Positions 1 to 6,595 of a DNA stretch of 20,496 nucleotides are shown here, piece by piece. Both the position numbers and the translations under genes were made by a program. Source of the stretch: a virus; the IMG/VR virus record IMGVR_UViG_3300022925_000231, positions 1 through 20,496 of that record; one strand, 5' to 3'. Each line of letters begins with the position of its first letter. Within the stretch, counting starts at the first letter, position 1. The notes under the pieces were generated by a model that saw only the letters and a program-made list of their open reading frames with translations, ran no database searches and was not told where the DNA came from.

Positions 1-204
1 AGCAACTGCTACGAGTCGTGCAACTACGACATCGTTTACGACTACTTTTATTACTGGTATAGCCACTGTTGCTAGTACTGCTCGTACTACTACATATGAT
101 ACCTCAAGAAATACTGTACACTCTACTATTAGTACTTTTAATACGAGTAGAGCAACTGCTACGAGTCGTGCAACTACTACTTCGTTTACGACTACTTTTA
201 TTAC
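1..204 (+). repeat. Direct repeat pair in fibre gene, 54 bp, 150 bp apart
   Basis: Positions 1-54 and 151-204 match at 52 of 54 bases. The 150-bp offset is 50 codons, so the repeat keeps the fibre reading frame. Confidence 0.8.
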
Positions 205-1900
205 AAGCTTAAATACAACTACTGCATATGTTAGTAGTTTTAACACCTCTCGGGCTACAAGTACCAGCCGTGCAACTACTACTGCATTCACGACTACGTA
301 TATTACAACTATTGCAACAGCAAGAGATACTACTAGCACCTTTAATACTAGTCGAGCTACTACGAGTACGTTTAATACAACTACCGCGTATACAACTACT
401 TATATTACAACTATTGCAACAGCAAGAGATACTACTAGCACCTTTAATACTAGTCGAGCTACTACGAGTACGTTTAATACAACTACCGCGTATACAACTA
501 CGTATATTACAACTATTGCAACAGCAAGAGATACTACTAGCACCTTTAATACTGCTAGAGTTACCGATACAAGTAAATTGACTACTACCAGTAGAGGTAC
601 TGTAACTAGCAGGGCAACTACTACTGCTTATACAACTACTTATAATACAACTATTGCAACCTCTCGTAGCACCACTTCTACCTATAATACTAGTAGAGGT
701 ACTGTAACTAGCAGGGCAACTACTACTGCTTATGCAACTGCTACTAATTTTGCTACTAGTACTGCATATACGACTACTTACAATACTTCAAAACTAACAA
801 CTAGAAGTACCATTAGTACTTTTAATACTACACTAGCTACGGAAACTACCCGAGGTACTACTACATCCAGAGGAACTGCTACAAGTCGAGCAACTACTAC
901 TGCATTCACGACTGTGTATATTACTTCTATTGCTACTAATTTTGATACAACTACAGTATTCCAGACTTCAAAAGGTACTTTAACAAGTAGAGCAACCGAA
1001 ACTAGTAGAGCCACTGGAACCAGCAGAGCTACTACTACTGCATTTACTACTGTATTTGATACTACAAGAAATACGACCTTAACTACTAATACTGTGTTTA
1101 ATACAAGTCCTTTGACTTCTACTAGCATTGTAACTAGCAGAGGCACTACAACTGTTTATGCTACTAGCCTAAGCACAACTACTGCTTATACTACTACTTT
1201 TAATACTACCACTACGTTTAATACTAGCTTGGCTACTACCACTACTTTTAATACTACTACAGTATTTAATACAACTACTGCCTACACGACAGTTTTTGAT
1301 ACTACATTGGGAACTAGCCGTACTACTACTTTTAATACTACAACGACTTATAATACTTCTAGATCGACAACGACGGCATTTAATACTACCACTACGTTTA
1401 ATACTAGCCTTGTTACTACAACTGGTTTTACTACCGTGTTTGGTACTTCTGTAGAAACTACTCAAGGTACTTCTACAGGGTTTACTACTACATATGATAC
1501 AGTTAGAACTACTAATACTGTGTTTAATACGTCGCTTGAAACTTCTCAAGGAACTACTACTGCGTATACTACAGTGTTCGGGACTACTAAAGAAACTACT
1601 TTAAGTACTACGACTTCTTACAGTACTGAATTTGATACCGTAAACCCGACAACATTTACTACGACTACTACATATTCGACAACATTTGACACAAATAGAG
1701 ACACTAATGCTAGTACAACAACTACGTTTGCAACTTTGTTTGATACAACAGCACCAACAACTAGAGCGACTGCTACTTCGAGAAATACTACTACTGTAGT
1801 ATACGAAAGAGTAACAGGTTCGGCTGTGCAAACCGAAGTTGCCTCTGGATCAGCACATAATACTATATACTGGGATGGATCACAATGGACAGAAAACTAG
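2..1900 (+). CDS. Thr-rich repetitive tail-fibre-like protein, 5' partial
   Basis: An open frame runs from the left edge to the TAG at 1898-1900, giving 632 residues without the true start. A TTG at 578 can mimic a start but the frame is open and identical in character upstream of it. Almost the whole protein consists of short Thr/Ser-rich units such as TSRATTTAF, TTTYNT and STFNT, with aromatic or Arg residues at fixed even spacings (mostly 4 or 6 residues). This alternation suits extended beta strands in a trimeric fibre shaft. The last 40 or so residues differ and end in YWDGSQWTEN, a likely tip or trimerisation segment. No cysteine was seen. Similar Thr-rich repeats occur in fibres of marine phages, which is my basis for the call; the receptor cannot be told. 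It is followed by an overlapping coiled-coil gene and two glycosyltransferase-like genes. Confidence 0.75.
   Translation, partial: ATATSRATTTSFTTTFITGIATVASTARTTTYDTSRNTVHSTISTFNTSRATATSRATTTSFTTTFITSLNTTTAYVSSFNTSRATSTSRATTTAFTTTYITTIATARDTTSTFNTSRATTSTFNTTTAYTTTYITTIATARDTTSTFNTSRATTSTFNTTTAYTTTYITTIATARDTTSTFNTARVTDTSKLTTTSRGTVTSRATTTAYTTTYNTTIATSRSTTSTYNTSRGTVTSRATTTAYATATNFATSTAYTTTYNTSKLTTRSTISTFNTTLATETTRGTTTSRGTATSRATTTAFTTVYITSIATNFDTTTVFQTSKGTLTSRATETSRATGTSRATTTAFTTVFDTTRNTTLTTNTVFNTSPLTSTSIVTSRGTTTVYATSLSTTTAYTTTFNTTTTFNTSLATTTTFNTTTVFNTTTAYTTVFDTTLGTSRTTTFNTTTTYNTSRSTTTAFNTTTTFNTSLVTTTGFTTVFGTSVETTQGTSTGFTTTYDTVRTTNTVFNTSLETSQGTTTAYTTVFGTTKETTLSTTTSYSTEFDTVNPTTFTTTTTYSTTFDTNRDTNASTTTTFATLFDTTAPTTRATATSRNTTTVVYERVTGSAVQTEVASGSAHNTIYWDGSQWTEN
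301..553 (+). repeat. 102-bp in-frame tandem repeat, about 2.5 copies
   Basis: Copies begin at 301, 403 and 505 and each starts TATTACAACTATTGCAAC. The first two are nearly identical over 102 bp (one difference seen, 400 versus 502) and the third matches for about 49 bases before diverging. The unit is 34 codons, so gain or loss of copies by slippage or recombination would lengthen or shorten the fibre without a frameshift. Confidence 0.9.
591..733 (+). repeat. Second 102-bp-spaced direct repeat
   Basis: A 41-bp sequence at 591-631 recurs exactly at 693-733. The offset is again 102 bp (34 codons), the same register as the repeat at 301-553 although the sequence differs. Confidence 0.85.
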
Positions 1901-2043
1901 AAGATGAAATTAAGAATATGTCTCGAAGATTAGAGACTACGCTTGAAATTATCATGGAACACTTTCGAGAGACGGAAGATAGAATAGAAGCACTGGAAGA
2001 TAAAATAGAGGAGTTAGAAGATGCCCTTAGTAAGACTAGCTGA
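1885..2043 (+). CDS. Small coiled-coil protein (52 aa)
   Basis: ATG at 1885 lies inside the last codons of the fibre gene (16-nt overlap) and the TGA at 2041-2043 overlaps the next gene by 23 nt. The peptide starts MDRKLEDEIKNM and is almost wholly charged amphipathic helix, with Leu/Ile/Met at heptad-like spacing (LEDEI, LETTLEII, IEALEDKIEELEDAL). It has no Cys, Pro or membrane segment. Upstream, GGGATGG at 1872-1878 is only a weak ribosome site, so it may be translated by coupling to the fibre gene. Its place directly after the fibre gene suggests an oligomeric fibre accessory, chaperone or connector, but that is inference from position and predicted fold only. Confidence 0.6.
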   Translation: MDRKLEDEIKNMSRRLETTLEIIMEHFRETEDRIEALEDKIEELEDALSKTS

Positions 2044-2896
2044 GAACGATGAGCTTGGCAATGCTGCAGCTCACTTTTTTAAGTCAGGCAATATAATAAG
2101 AGGTAATGAGAATGATACTTTAGCAAAGTTAAAAGACTTATTGCCGAAGACTTCTCATAATGGCACTAGAGTAGAGTATGATGTGTGGTATGACATGGGA
2201 GACAACAATCAAGTTCATGGATATGTTTATACAGATGCTATGGCTAAATTTATTTATTTGAGACCTGCGGGAGCGCATCATTCCCATAAGATTATGCAAC
2301 AAGCCTCAAAAGAGCCTATAACAGAAGAAGGCGAGCGAATCTTTCAAGACTTAGCAGAGAATAGTGTAGACAAGTACAGACTAAGAAAAGCTAAAGAGCA
2401 TTATGACTTTGTTATTTTCTTACCTGGTACAAATATAATAAACGATGCTTTAAACTGGGATAAAATGGAAAATGCTATCAAGCAAGGAGCAAAATTAAAA
2501 TGTCATCCAATTACAGCTCCGGCGCTTGTTGCTAATCTCAAACATCGTTTTGGCGCAGAAAACATTCTCGATAAAAAGTTATCTGGCCACCAATTGCTAT
2601 CTCAAGCAAAAATTGTAGGATGTTGTGAGAATTCAGAGATGGGTATTGTATCATTAGCTCAAGGTAAAACCACGTACTTATTTGGGAATGGGCATAGACA
2701 TTTAACTTATAGTGCTTTATATAATACAATATGGAAGAATGGAAAACCGGATGTTAATAAGCTAAAGGCAATTCTTTCTAGCAAGTACTCAGGTCTTATA
2801 CCTGTTGTATCAGATAATCCACAAGAATATATAGATAGCTTTTTTAACCACCACAAGGATATGCCCCATGTTAAACCCAGAAATACTAATTCTTGA
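2021..2896 (+). CDS. GT-B / capsule-synthesis-like glycosyltransferase (putative)
   Basis: 291 aa. The ATG at 2021 has a good ribosome site, GAGGAG at 2008-2013, inside the coiled-coil gene. The C-terminal half resembles the nucleotide-sugar-binding half of GT-B enzymes of the capsule polysaccharide / polysialyltransferase type. A strand FVIFLPGTN (about 130-138) leads to KCHP (H162, P163), the 'HP' motif of these families, and then a helix and ENSEMGIVSLAQGK (203-216), which matches the usual pattern of an Asn-Ser element followed by a glycine-Lys turn. The N-terminal 100 residues are not recognisable. Its neighbour ending at 3593 may be a partner. The acceptor could be a virion protein, such as the Thr/Ser-rich fibre just upstream, or a host surface glycan. 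Family assignment is by motif pattern only. Confidence 0.45.
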   Translation: MPLVRLAENDELGNAAAHFFKSGNIIRGNENDTLAKLKDLLPKTSHNGTRVEYDVWYDMGDNNQVHGYVYTDAMAKFIYLRPAGAHHSHKIMQQASKEPITEEGERIFQDLAENSVDKYRLRKAKEHYDFVIFLPGTNIINDALNWDKMENAIKQGAKLKCHPITAPALVANLKHRFGAENILDKKLSGHQLLSQAKIVGCCENSEMGIVSLAQGKTTYLFGNGHRHLTYSALYNTIWKNGKPDVNKLKAILSSKYSGLIPVVSDNPQEYIDSFFNHHKDMPHVKPRNTNS

Positions 2897-3593
2897 TACT
2901 AATACGTTAACTCAGTTGACTATTAACTCAATAAAAAAGAATATGCCAAGAGCTAAGTATAAGGTAGTCAAATGTGGGGGTAGTAAAATAGGCACAGCTT
3001 TAGCCCATTGCAGTAAGCCTACCTTAGTAGTAAGCAGCGGGCTTGTATTAAACATTCGCCAAGGAGATCTGCCTAGTGAAGACAAGCTAAAAGATTACGA
3101 TATTTGCGTTAGTCGTGCAGGGGTTTATGTGGATCACCCTAAACTCAAAAATGTTTACTCACTTATAAACAGCCCTATAAATAAAGGGCATATTGATTTG
3201 TCTATTTTTATTATAAACCCTGCCAAATGGTACGAGATACCAAGTACAGATAAACAAATCTTAGCAAGTAAAAGAACTCTATATATGCCTAGATATATAA
3301 ATCATAAAAATGATGTTATTATTAAGGACTGCGTAGGTAGTTATGAAGCATTTCATTACGGAATGATGGGCGAGTCAGCTTCCGTTTATAATTATGTACC
3401 TCATCTACTATCGGGCAAAGCCACGCCCGTAGAGACTTTTGCTTATTGCTTTGATAAAATAGAGGACTATGTAGACGGGTTATCCGAACATAGAAAAAAT
3501 AAAATTTTAAAATTAGCTCAAAAGAGCAAGATTCGTATTTCTAAAATAAGAAAAGGAATAGCGGATTTGAAGAAAGGAGAACAAAATGTCTGA
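2868..3593 (+). CDS. Possible GT-A-like protein, function uncertain (241 aa)
   Basis: Start ATG 2868 overlaps the previous gene by 29 nt and has AAGGA at 2855-2859 ahead of it. The N-terminus (ILILDTNTLTQLTINSIKKN, residues 6-25, then YKVVKCGGSKIGTALA at 31-46) recalls the first beta-alpha-beta of family 2 GT-A glycosyltransferases, where a Val-Val-Asp-Asn-Gly strand is followed by a Gly-Thr helix. A later strand, LSIFIINPAKW (111-121), sits where such enzymes place a substrate-binding strand. A clear DxD metal motif is missing, so it may be inactive, use another mechanism or be an unrelated fold. The C-terminus is lysine-rich and probably helical. Its tight overlap with the GT-B-like gene suggests they work together. 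Confidence 0.35.
   Translation: MLNPEILILDTNTLTQLTINSIKKNMPRAKYKVVKCGGSKIGTALAHCSKPTLVVSSGLVLNIRQGDLPSEDKLKDYDICVSRAGVYVDHPKLKNVYSLINSPINKGHIDLSIFIINPAKWYEIPSTDKQILASKRTLYMPRYINHKNDVIIKDCVGSYEAFHYGMMGESASVYNYVPHLLSGKATPVETFAYCFDKIEDYVDGLSEHRKNKILKLAQKSKIRISKIRKGIADLKKGEQNV
3573..3579 (+). promoter_or_regulatory. Strong ribosome binding site for the 29-aa ORF
   Basis: AAAGGAG lies six bases before the ATG at 3586. It is the main evidence that this very short frame is translated. Confidence 0.6.
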
Positions 3594-3675
3594 TCCAGAA
3601 GATAGAACATATGAGGGGGATGAATCCACTAATCCCGTCCCACCTATGCCAACCCCACCAGCGGAGGAATTATAA
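3586..3675 (+). CDS. 29-aa acidic, proline-rich peptide
   Basis: ATG 3586 to TAA 3673-3675, overlapping the end of the previous gene by 8 nt. The product begins MSDPEDRTYEGDES and carries PVPPMPTPP near the end. The acidic first half and Pro-rich second half suggest it is unstructured. A near-ideal AAAGGAG at 3573-3579 precedes it, and its own last codons contain the GGAGG (3663-3667) used by the next gene, whose ATG shares the final A of the stop (TAATG). It is either a genuine micro-protein or a translated leader that couples the flanking genes. Confidence 0.5.
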   Translation: MSDPEDRTYEGDESTNPVPPMPTPPAEEL

Positions 3676-4367
3676 TGATTCATACTACATTACCATTGAG
3701 CTACATAGGAACATATGAAGAAGATATAAAACTCGGTTACGGCGTTGGTATCCCTTCTGACCGCTATATTTATCGCGACGATGTTTTGGACAGTATCCAT
3801 CACCGTAGAAGCCCTGAATATCATCCAGATAAATCCTATTTAATTAAGAATAAAAACTTAAACCTTATACTTTCTGGGGCATGGGAGTTTGAATGGTCTT
3901 GGGAAGAAGGGGACTTTACTGAAGAGCAAATTGATACTTTTATGGCCGAACCTCTTATACAGCCTAATGCAACTATTTTTAAGGATTTTGCTAACAATAA
4001 AGTCACTATCAATGTATCAAATGCAGATATTGAAATGGATAGCTGGGGAGTGTATAGACAATCATGGGTCTTAGCTTCTAAGACTGCAAAAATTACTAGT
4101 AAATCTAATAATGGTGGTATCCTGTGTATTGCTCTGTTAAATAACAGTTTTGATAGTTATAACATTGAGAGCAGGACGATAGAGCCTGGCACAGCAACTA
4201 CAATTGAAAAAGTTGGTTCAGAAGTTTGTTACTTTTTATTAAGCAGTGATCTTACTAAAGATGGAAACACACTAGAGCCTTTTAAAATGTATAAACTAAC
4301 ATCTGATTCTATATCTGTGGCAAACACTGGTGTAGATAGAACACGAATTATTCGTATAAGTAAATAG
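3675..4367 (+). CDS. Unknown phage protein, possibly virion-associated (230 aa)
   Basis: ATG 3675 has GGAGG at 3663-3667 with seven bases between. I do not recognise the family. Residues 15-55 are polar and aromatic (YEEDIKLGYG, SDRYIYRDD). The rest looks beta-rich, with short alternating strands and Asn/Ser/Gly turns (NNKVTINVSNAD, about 106-117; KSNNGGILCIALLNN, about 142-156). There is no signal peptide or membrane segment. This composition, and the position between the fibre and the lysis/terminator end of the rightward module, fit a small structural or receptor-binding beta-sandwich protein. That is inference from composition and position. Confidence 0.4.
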   Translation: MIHTTLPLSYIGTYEEDIKLGYGVGIPSDRYIYRDDVLDSIHHRRSPEYHPDKSYLIKNKNLNLILSGAWEFEWSWEEGDFTEEQIDTFMAEPLIQPNATIFKDFANNKVTINVSNADIEMDSWGVYRQSWVLASKTAKITSKSNNGGILCIALLNNSFDSYNIESRTIEPGTATTIEKVGSEVCYFLLSSDLTKDGNTLEPFKMYKLTSDSISVANTGVDRTRIIRISK

Positions 4368-4377
4368 GAGAAATAAA

Positions 4378-5187
4378 ATGTGGAATCCAATTAAAATAGC
4401 AAAGCTCACCAAAGCTATGTGGCAGAAGGGCGAAAATCAAGATGCCGACGATCTTATATCAGCAGCTTCTATTGCAAGAGATATGAATACTCAGATGGAG
4501 TTCCCGTCTAATATTAAAACTTTGCGTACATTTAGAGCAACCCCCAGGGGTAGGGATATTATGTGGGGAAGAAAAGATAAGACAAGAGAATTTCAGTTAA
4601 ATAATATTATTCCAGTTATTACTAATCAGAAAACTATGGAAACGTTTAGCCCTAACACTGTCGGGGGTCATTATAATCATTTGATCAAACAATGGTCTTT
4701 CCAAGAGTTATGGGATAAAAGATTTGAAGAGCCAGAAGTTCCAACAGCTATACAAGATATTAGAGGAAATCTTGCTCGTCATGTATTTCTAGCACATGAT
4801 TTTCAACATATTATGTTTCGATATGATACATCCCGATTAGGGGAGGCTTGTATTCAAGCTGTTACGTCTATTATGATCGGTGGGCATATAGGGCCTAAGT
4901 ACTTATCTTACGTTATGGCAGCTAGAGTGGCTTGGGATCATAAAAGTATGGAACCTTTTAAAGTTTTAAGAGAGGCGTATAAACTAGCGAAAGCTGTTGA
5001 TAGGTCTTTCTTTGAAATTAACCCTTTAGAGATTATTGAGTTAGACATTGAAGAAGCCCGAAATAAATTCAATATTGGGGTACCTGTTGAATACTTAAAG
5101 TTTGCTAGTAAACACAAGGAAGATTTTAGATTTGATCAAATTCATCCTGAATATAGTGACCGGGCGGTACAAGAAGTATGTTTATAA
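4378..5187 (+). CDS. COQ4-family (ubiquinone biosynthesis) protein
   Basis: 269 aa. AGGAG at 4366-4370 overlaps the previous stop and precedes ATG 4378 by seven bases. The centre carries the COQ4 metal signature HDxxHx11E: H140, D141, H144 and E156 (HDFQHIMFRYD, then GEA). Other COQ4-like features are FSPNTVGGHYNHLIKQ (90-105), equivalent to the 'TFG..Y..fm' segment, and a C-terminal EEARNKFNIGVP matching the usual 'R..LGI..P' ending. In mitochondria and bacteria COQ4 holds zinc and organises or catalyses a late step of coenzyme Q ring modification, acting at the membrane. The first 50 or so residues are an extra N-terminal extension. In a phage this would be an auxiliary metabolic gene, or a COQ4 fold reused for another lipid substrate. 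Family call is firm on the motif; the phage role is open. Confidence 0.72.
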   Translation: MWNPIKIAKLTKAMWQKGENQDADDLISAASIARDMNTQMEFPSNIKTLRTFRATPRGRDIMWGRKDKTREFQLNNIIPVITNQKTMETFSPNTVGGHYNHLIKQWSFQELWDKRFEEPEVPTAIQDIRGNLARHVFLAHDFQHIMFRYDTSRLGEACIQAVTSIMIGGHIGPKYLSYVMAARVAWDHKSMEPFKVLREAYKLAKAVDRSFFEINPLEIIELDIEEARNKFNIGVPVEYLKFASKHKEDFRFDQIHPEYSDRAVQEVCL

Positions 5188-5369
5188 AAAAGGGTAAATG
5201 GAACTGGCCTATATTAAAAATTCTGACAGGAAAAGAGCCTATTACTTTAAACTTTATAGTAAAAATACTAATTTTTGGTATAGGCTTTAAGTTGCTAATT
5301 ATAAATGGAATAGGAGTGTTGTTTTTTGGTATGGAACCCTTCCCTATTTTAAATTTCTTAACTGAATAA
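5178..5369 (+). CDS. Small single-helix membrane protein (63 aa), holin-like candidate
   Basis: ATG 5178 lies within the last codons of the COQ4-like gene (10-nt overlap) and the frame ends at TAA 5369, just before the terminator. The N-terminus is basic (MFIKKGKWNW). Residues about 25-52 are hydrophobic (NFIVKILIFGIGFKLLII onward), interrupted by one Lys, giving one or two short membrane spans. No strong ribosome site is visible, so coupling to the upstream gene is likely. Small membrane proteins at the end of a late module are often holins or spanin parts, but no endolysin is in the window. It could equally anchor the COQ4-like protein to the membrane. Confidence 0.5.
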   Translation: MFIKKGKWNWPILKILTGKEPITLNFIVKILIFGIGFKLLIINGIGVLFFGMEPFPILNFLTE

Positions 5370-5370
5370 T

Positions 5371-5402
5371 AAAAAGCCCGGAATTAACCGGGCTTCTTTT
5401 TA
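5371..5402. terminator. Bidirectional Rho-independent terminator
   Basis: Stem AAGCCCGG (5374-5381), loop AATTAA and CCGGGCTT (5388-5395) form a perfect eight-pair hairpin. A T-rich tract follows on the + strand and AAAAA precedes it, giving a U tract on the - strand. It sits between convergent genes ending at 5369 (+) and 5403 (-), so it can stop both modules. Confidence 0.92.
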
Positions 5403-5621
5403 TTAGTCGTTTGCAGCTTCGTTATTCATTCGCTTCATAGCTTCTGCCAACTCTGCAATATAACCTCGTTGCATCATATCTGCTCGCTGCTGTTCTAACT
5501 GTGCTGTGTGACTTTGATCTCGTGTATATTGAATCTGACTAAGTACATGGCGTACTTCATCGGATAAATCATCAACAAGATATTCGACTTCATCAATTGT
5601 TACTGTATCAGTGTTATTCAT
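5403..5621 (-). CDS. Small DUF6447-like phage protein (72 aa)
   Basis: Last gene of the leftward module. TAGGAAA a few bases upstream serves as ribosome site. The peptide begins MNNTDTVTIDEVEYLVDDLS, where the TI-D-x-x-E-Y-x-x-D-x-LSDE pattern matches small phage proteins I know as DUF6447, usually a short beta hairpin followed by a long helix. Residues 25-70 are helical, Gln/Met/Glu-rich, with no membrane segment. Function is unknown. Its end lies one base past the terminator arm, so its mRNA ends right behind the stop codon. The family match is from pattern memory and moderate. Confidence 0.65.
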   Translation of the reverse strand: MNNTDTVTIDEVEYLVDDLSDEVRHVLSQIQYTRDQSHTAQLEQQRADMMQRGYIAELAEAMKRMNNEAAND

Positions 5622-5630
5622 AATAATTTC

Positions 5631-6593
5631 CTATTTAAATATGTCTTGCCAATTACCTGTAGTGCTCGCTCTTGAGTACTCGGTGGCTCGGTTTTCAAAA
5701 AAGTTAGTGTGTTCTACTGCATTTAGCATATAGTCCAGCCAAGGTAGAGGATTCTCAGTAGAACCAAAAATCTTCTTCATGCCCAAACCTAATAGTCTTC
5801 GATCTGCAATATAACGAATATATTCTTTTACTTCTTGAGGAGTAAGGTTTTCAATCTCTGCTCCTGTAAAGCATAAGTCAATAAACGCATCTTCTAGCTC
5901 TACTGTACGTTCTGCTGCACAATAAATCTCATATTTTAGATCATCATTCCATAGCTCTGGGTTCTCGTGAATAAAAGTACGGAATAACTGAGACATTCCT
6001 TCTACGTGGAGAGTTTCATCTCGTATAGACCATGTAACAATCTGTCCCATACCTTTCATCAAGTTATGTCGAGGAAAGTTCAATAGAATAGCAAAACTAC
6101 TAAACAACTGTACTCCTTCTGTAAAACCACTATAGATTGCCATTGTTTTAGCAATATTTGTGGGTGTATCCATGCCAAAGTTAGATAAGTATTCGTGTTT
6201 ATCAAGCATTTCTTTGTGCTCAAAAAACTTTTGATACTCATCATCCCCAAACCCAAGAGTCTCTAAAAGCAAAGAGTATGCCTCTTGGTGTACTGCTTCC
6301 ATCGCTGCAAAAGCTGATAGCATCATTCTTACTTCAGGCTGTTTAAATGTTGGTAGATAATGTTTAGCATAACCACAACATACATCAACGTCAGCCTGTG
6401 TAAAGAAGCGAAAGATATTAGTAAGCAATAGTTTGTTACCATCACTTAATTTTTCCCTATAATCCTTCAGATCGTCTGCCAAGTTCACTTCGTCTGGAAG
6501 CCAGTGCATATGCTGCTGGCTCTTATAATGCTCAAATGCCCAAGGGTAATTGAACGGCTTATAATAGTCCCTTTCTACTAATAAATTACTCAT
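5631..6593 (-). CDS. nrdB: Class I ribonucleotide reductase, small (R2) subunit
   Basis: 320 aa, usual length for phage R2. It houses the di-iron/tyrosyl-radical cofactor that starts ribonucleotide reduction in NrdA. All six metal ligands can be placed: D68 (FTQADVDV), E99 and H102 (AMEAVHQEAY), E159 (FTEGVQLF), and E193 and H196 (RDETLH). The radical tyrosine is Y106, four residues after H102, in the same place as E. coli Y122, so this is a tyrosyl-radical type and not a Phe/Leu-substituted class Ic. The C-terminus (GNWQDIF) is the short tail that docks on the large subunit. Its ATG is two bases past the nrdA stop, so the pair is co-translated. Confidence 0.97.
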   Translation of the reverse strand: MSNLLVERDYYKPFNYPWAFEHYKSQQHMHWLPDEVNLADDLKDYREKLSDGNKLLLTNIFRFFTQADVDVCCGYAKHYLPTFKQPEVRMMLSAFAAMEAVHQEAYSLLLETLGFGDDEYQKFFEHKEMLDKHEYLSNFGMDTPTNIAKTMAIYSGFTEGVQLFSSFAILLNFPRHNLMKGMGQIVTWSIRDETLHVEGMSQLFRTFIHENPELWNDDLKYEIYCAAERTVELEDAFIDLCFTGAEIENLTPQEVKEYIRYIADRRLLGLGMKKIFGSTENPLPWLDYMLNAVEHTNFFENRATEYSRASTTGNWQDIFK

Positions 6594-6595
6594 CT

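Noticed and set aside
301-553. Possible CRISPR-like or satellite repeat
   Set aside because: The 102-bp units have no unique spacers, keep the reading frame and encode the fibre shaft.
228-581. 117-aa Leu/Gln-rich frame on the + strand
   Set aside because: It is a shifted reading of the fibre repeats; the Thr-rich frame is open through the same bases and has the fibre-like composition.
778-1831. Minus-strand frames of 76 to 126 aa rich in Val or Ser/Cys
   Set aside because: They are antisense shadows of low-complexity ACT/ACA repeats, which rarely make stop codons in reverse; no ribosome sites or sensible protein pattern.
578-1900. Fibre gene starting at TTG 578
   Set aside because: The same frame is open with the same repeat character back to the window edge, so the start lies outside.
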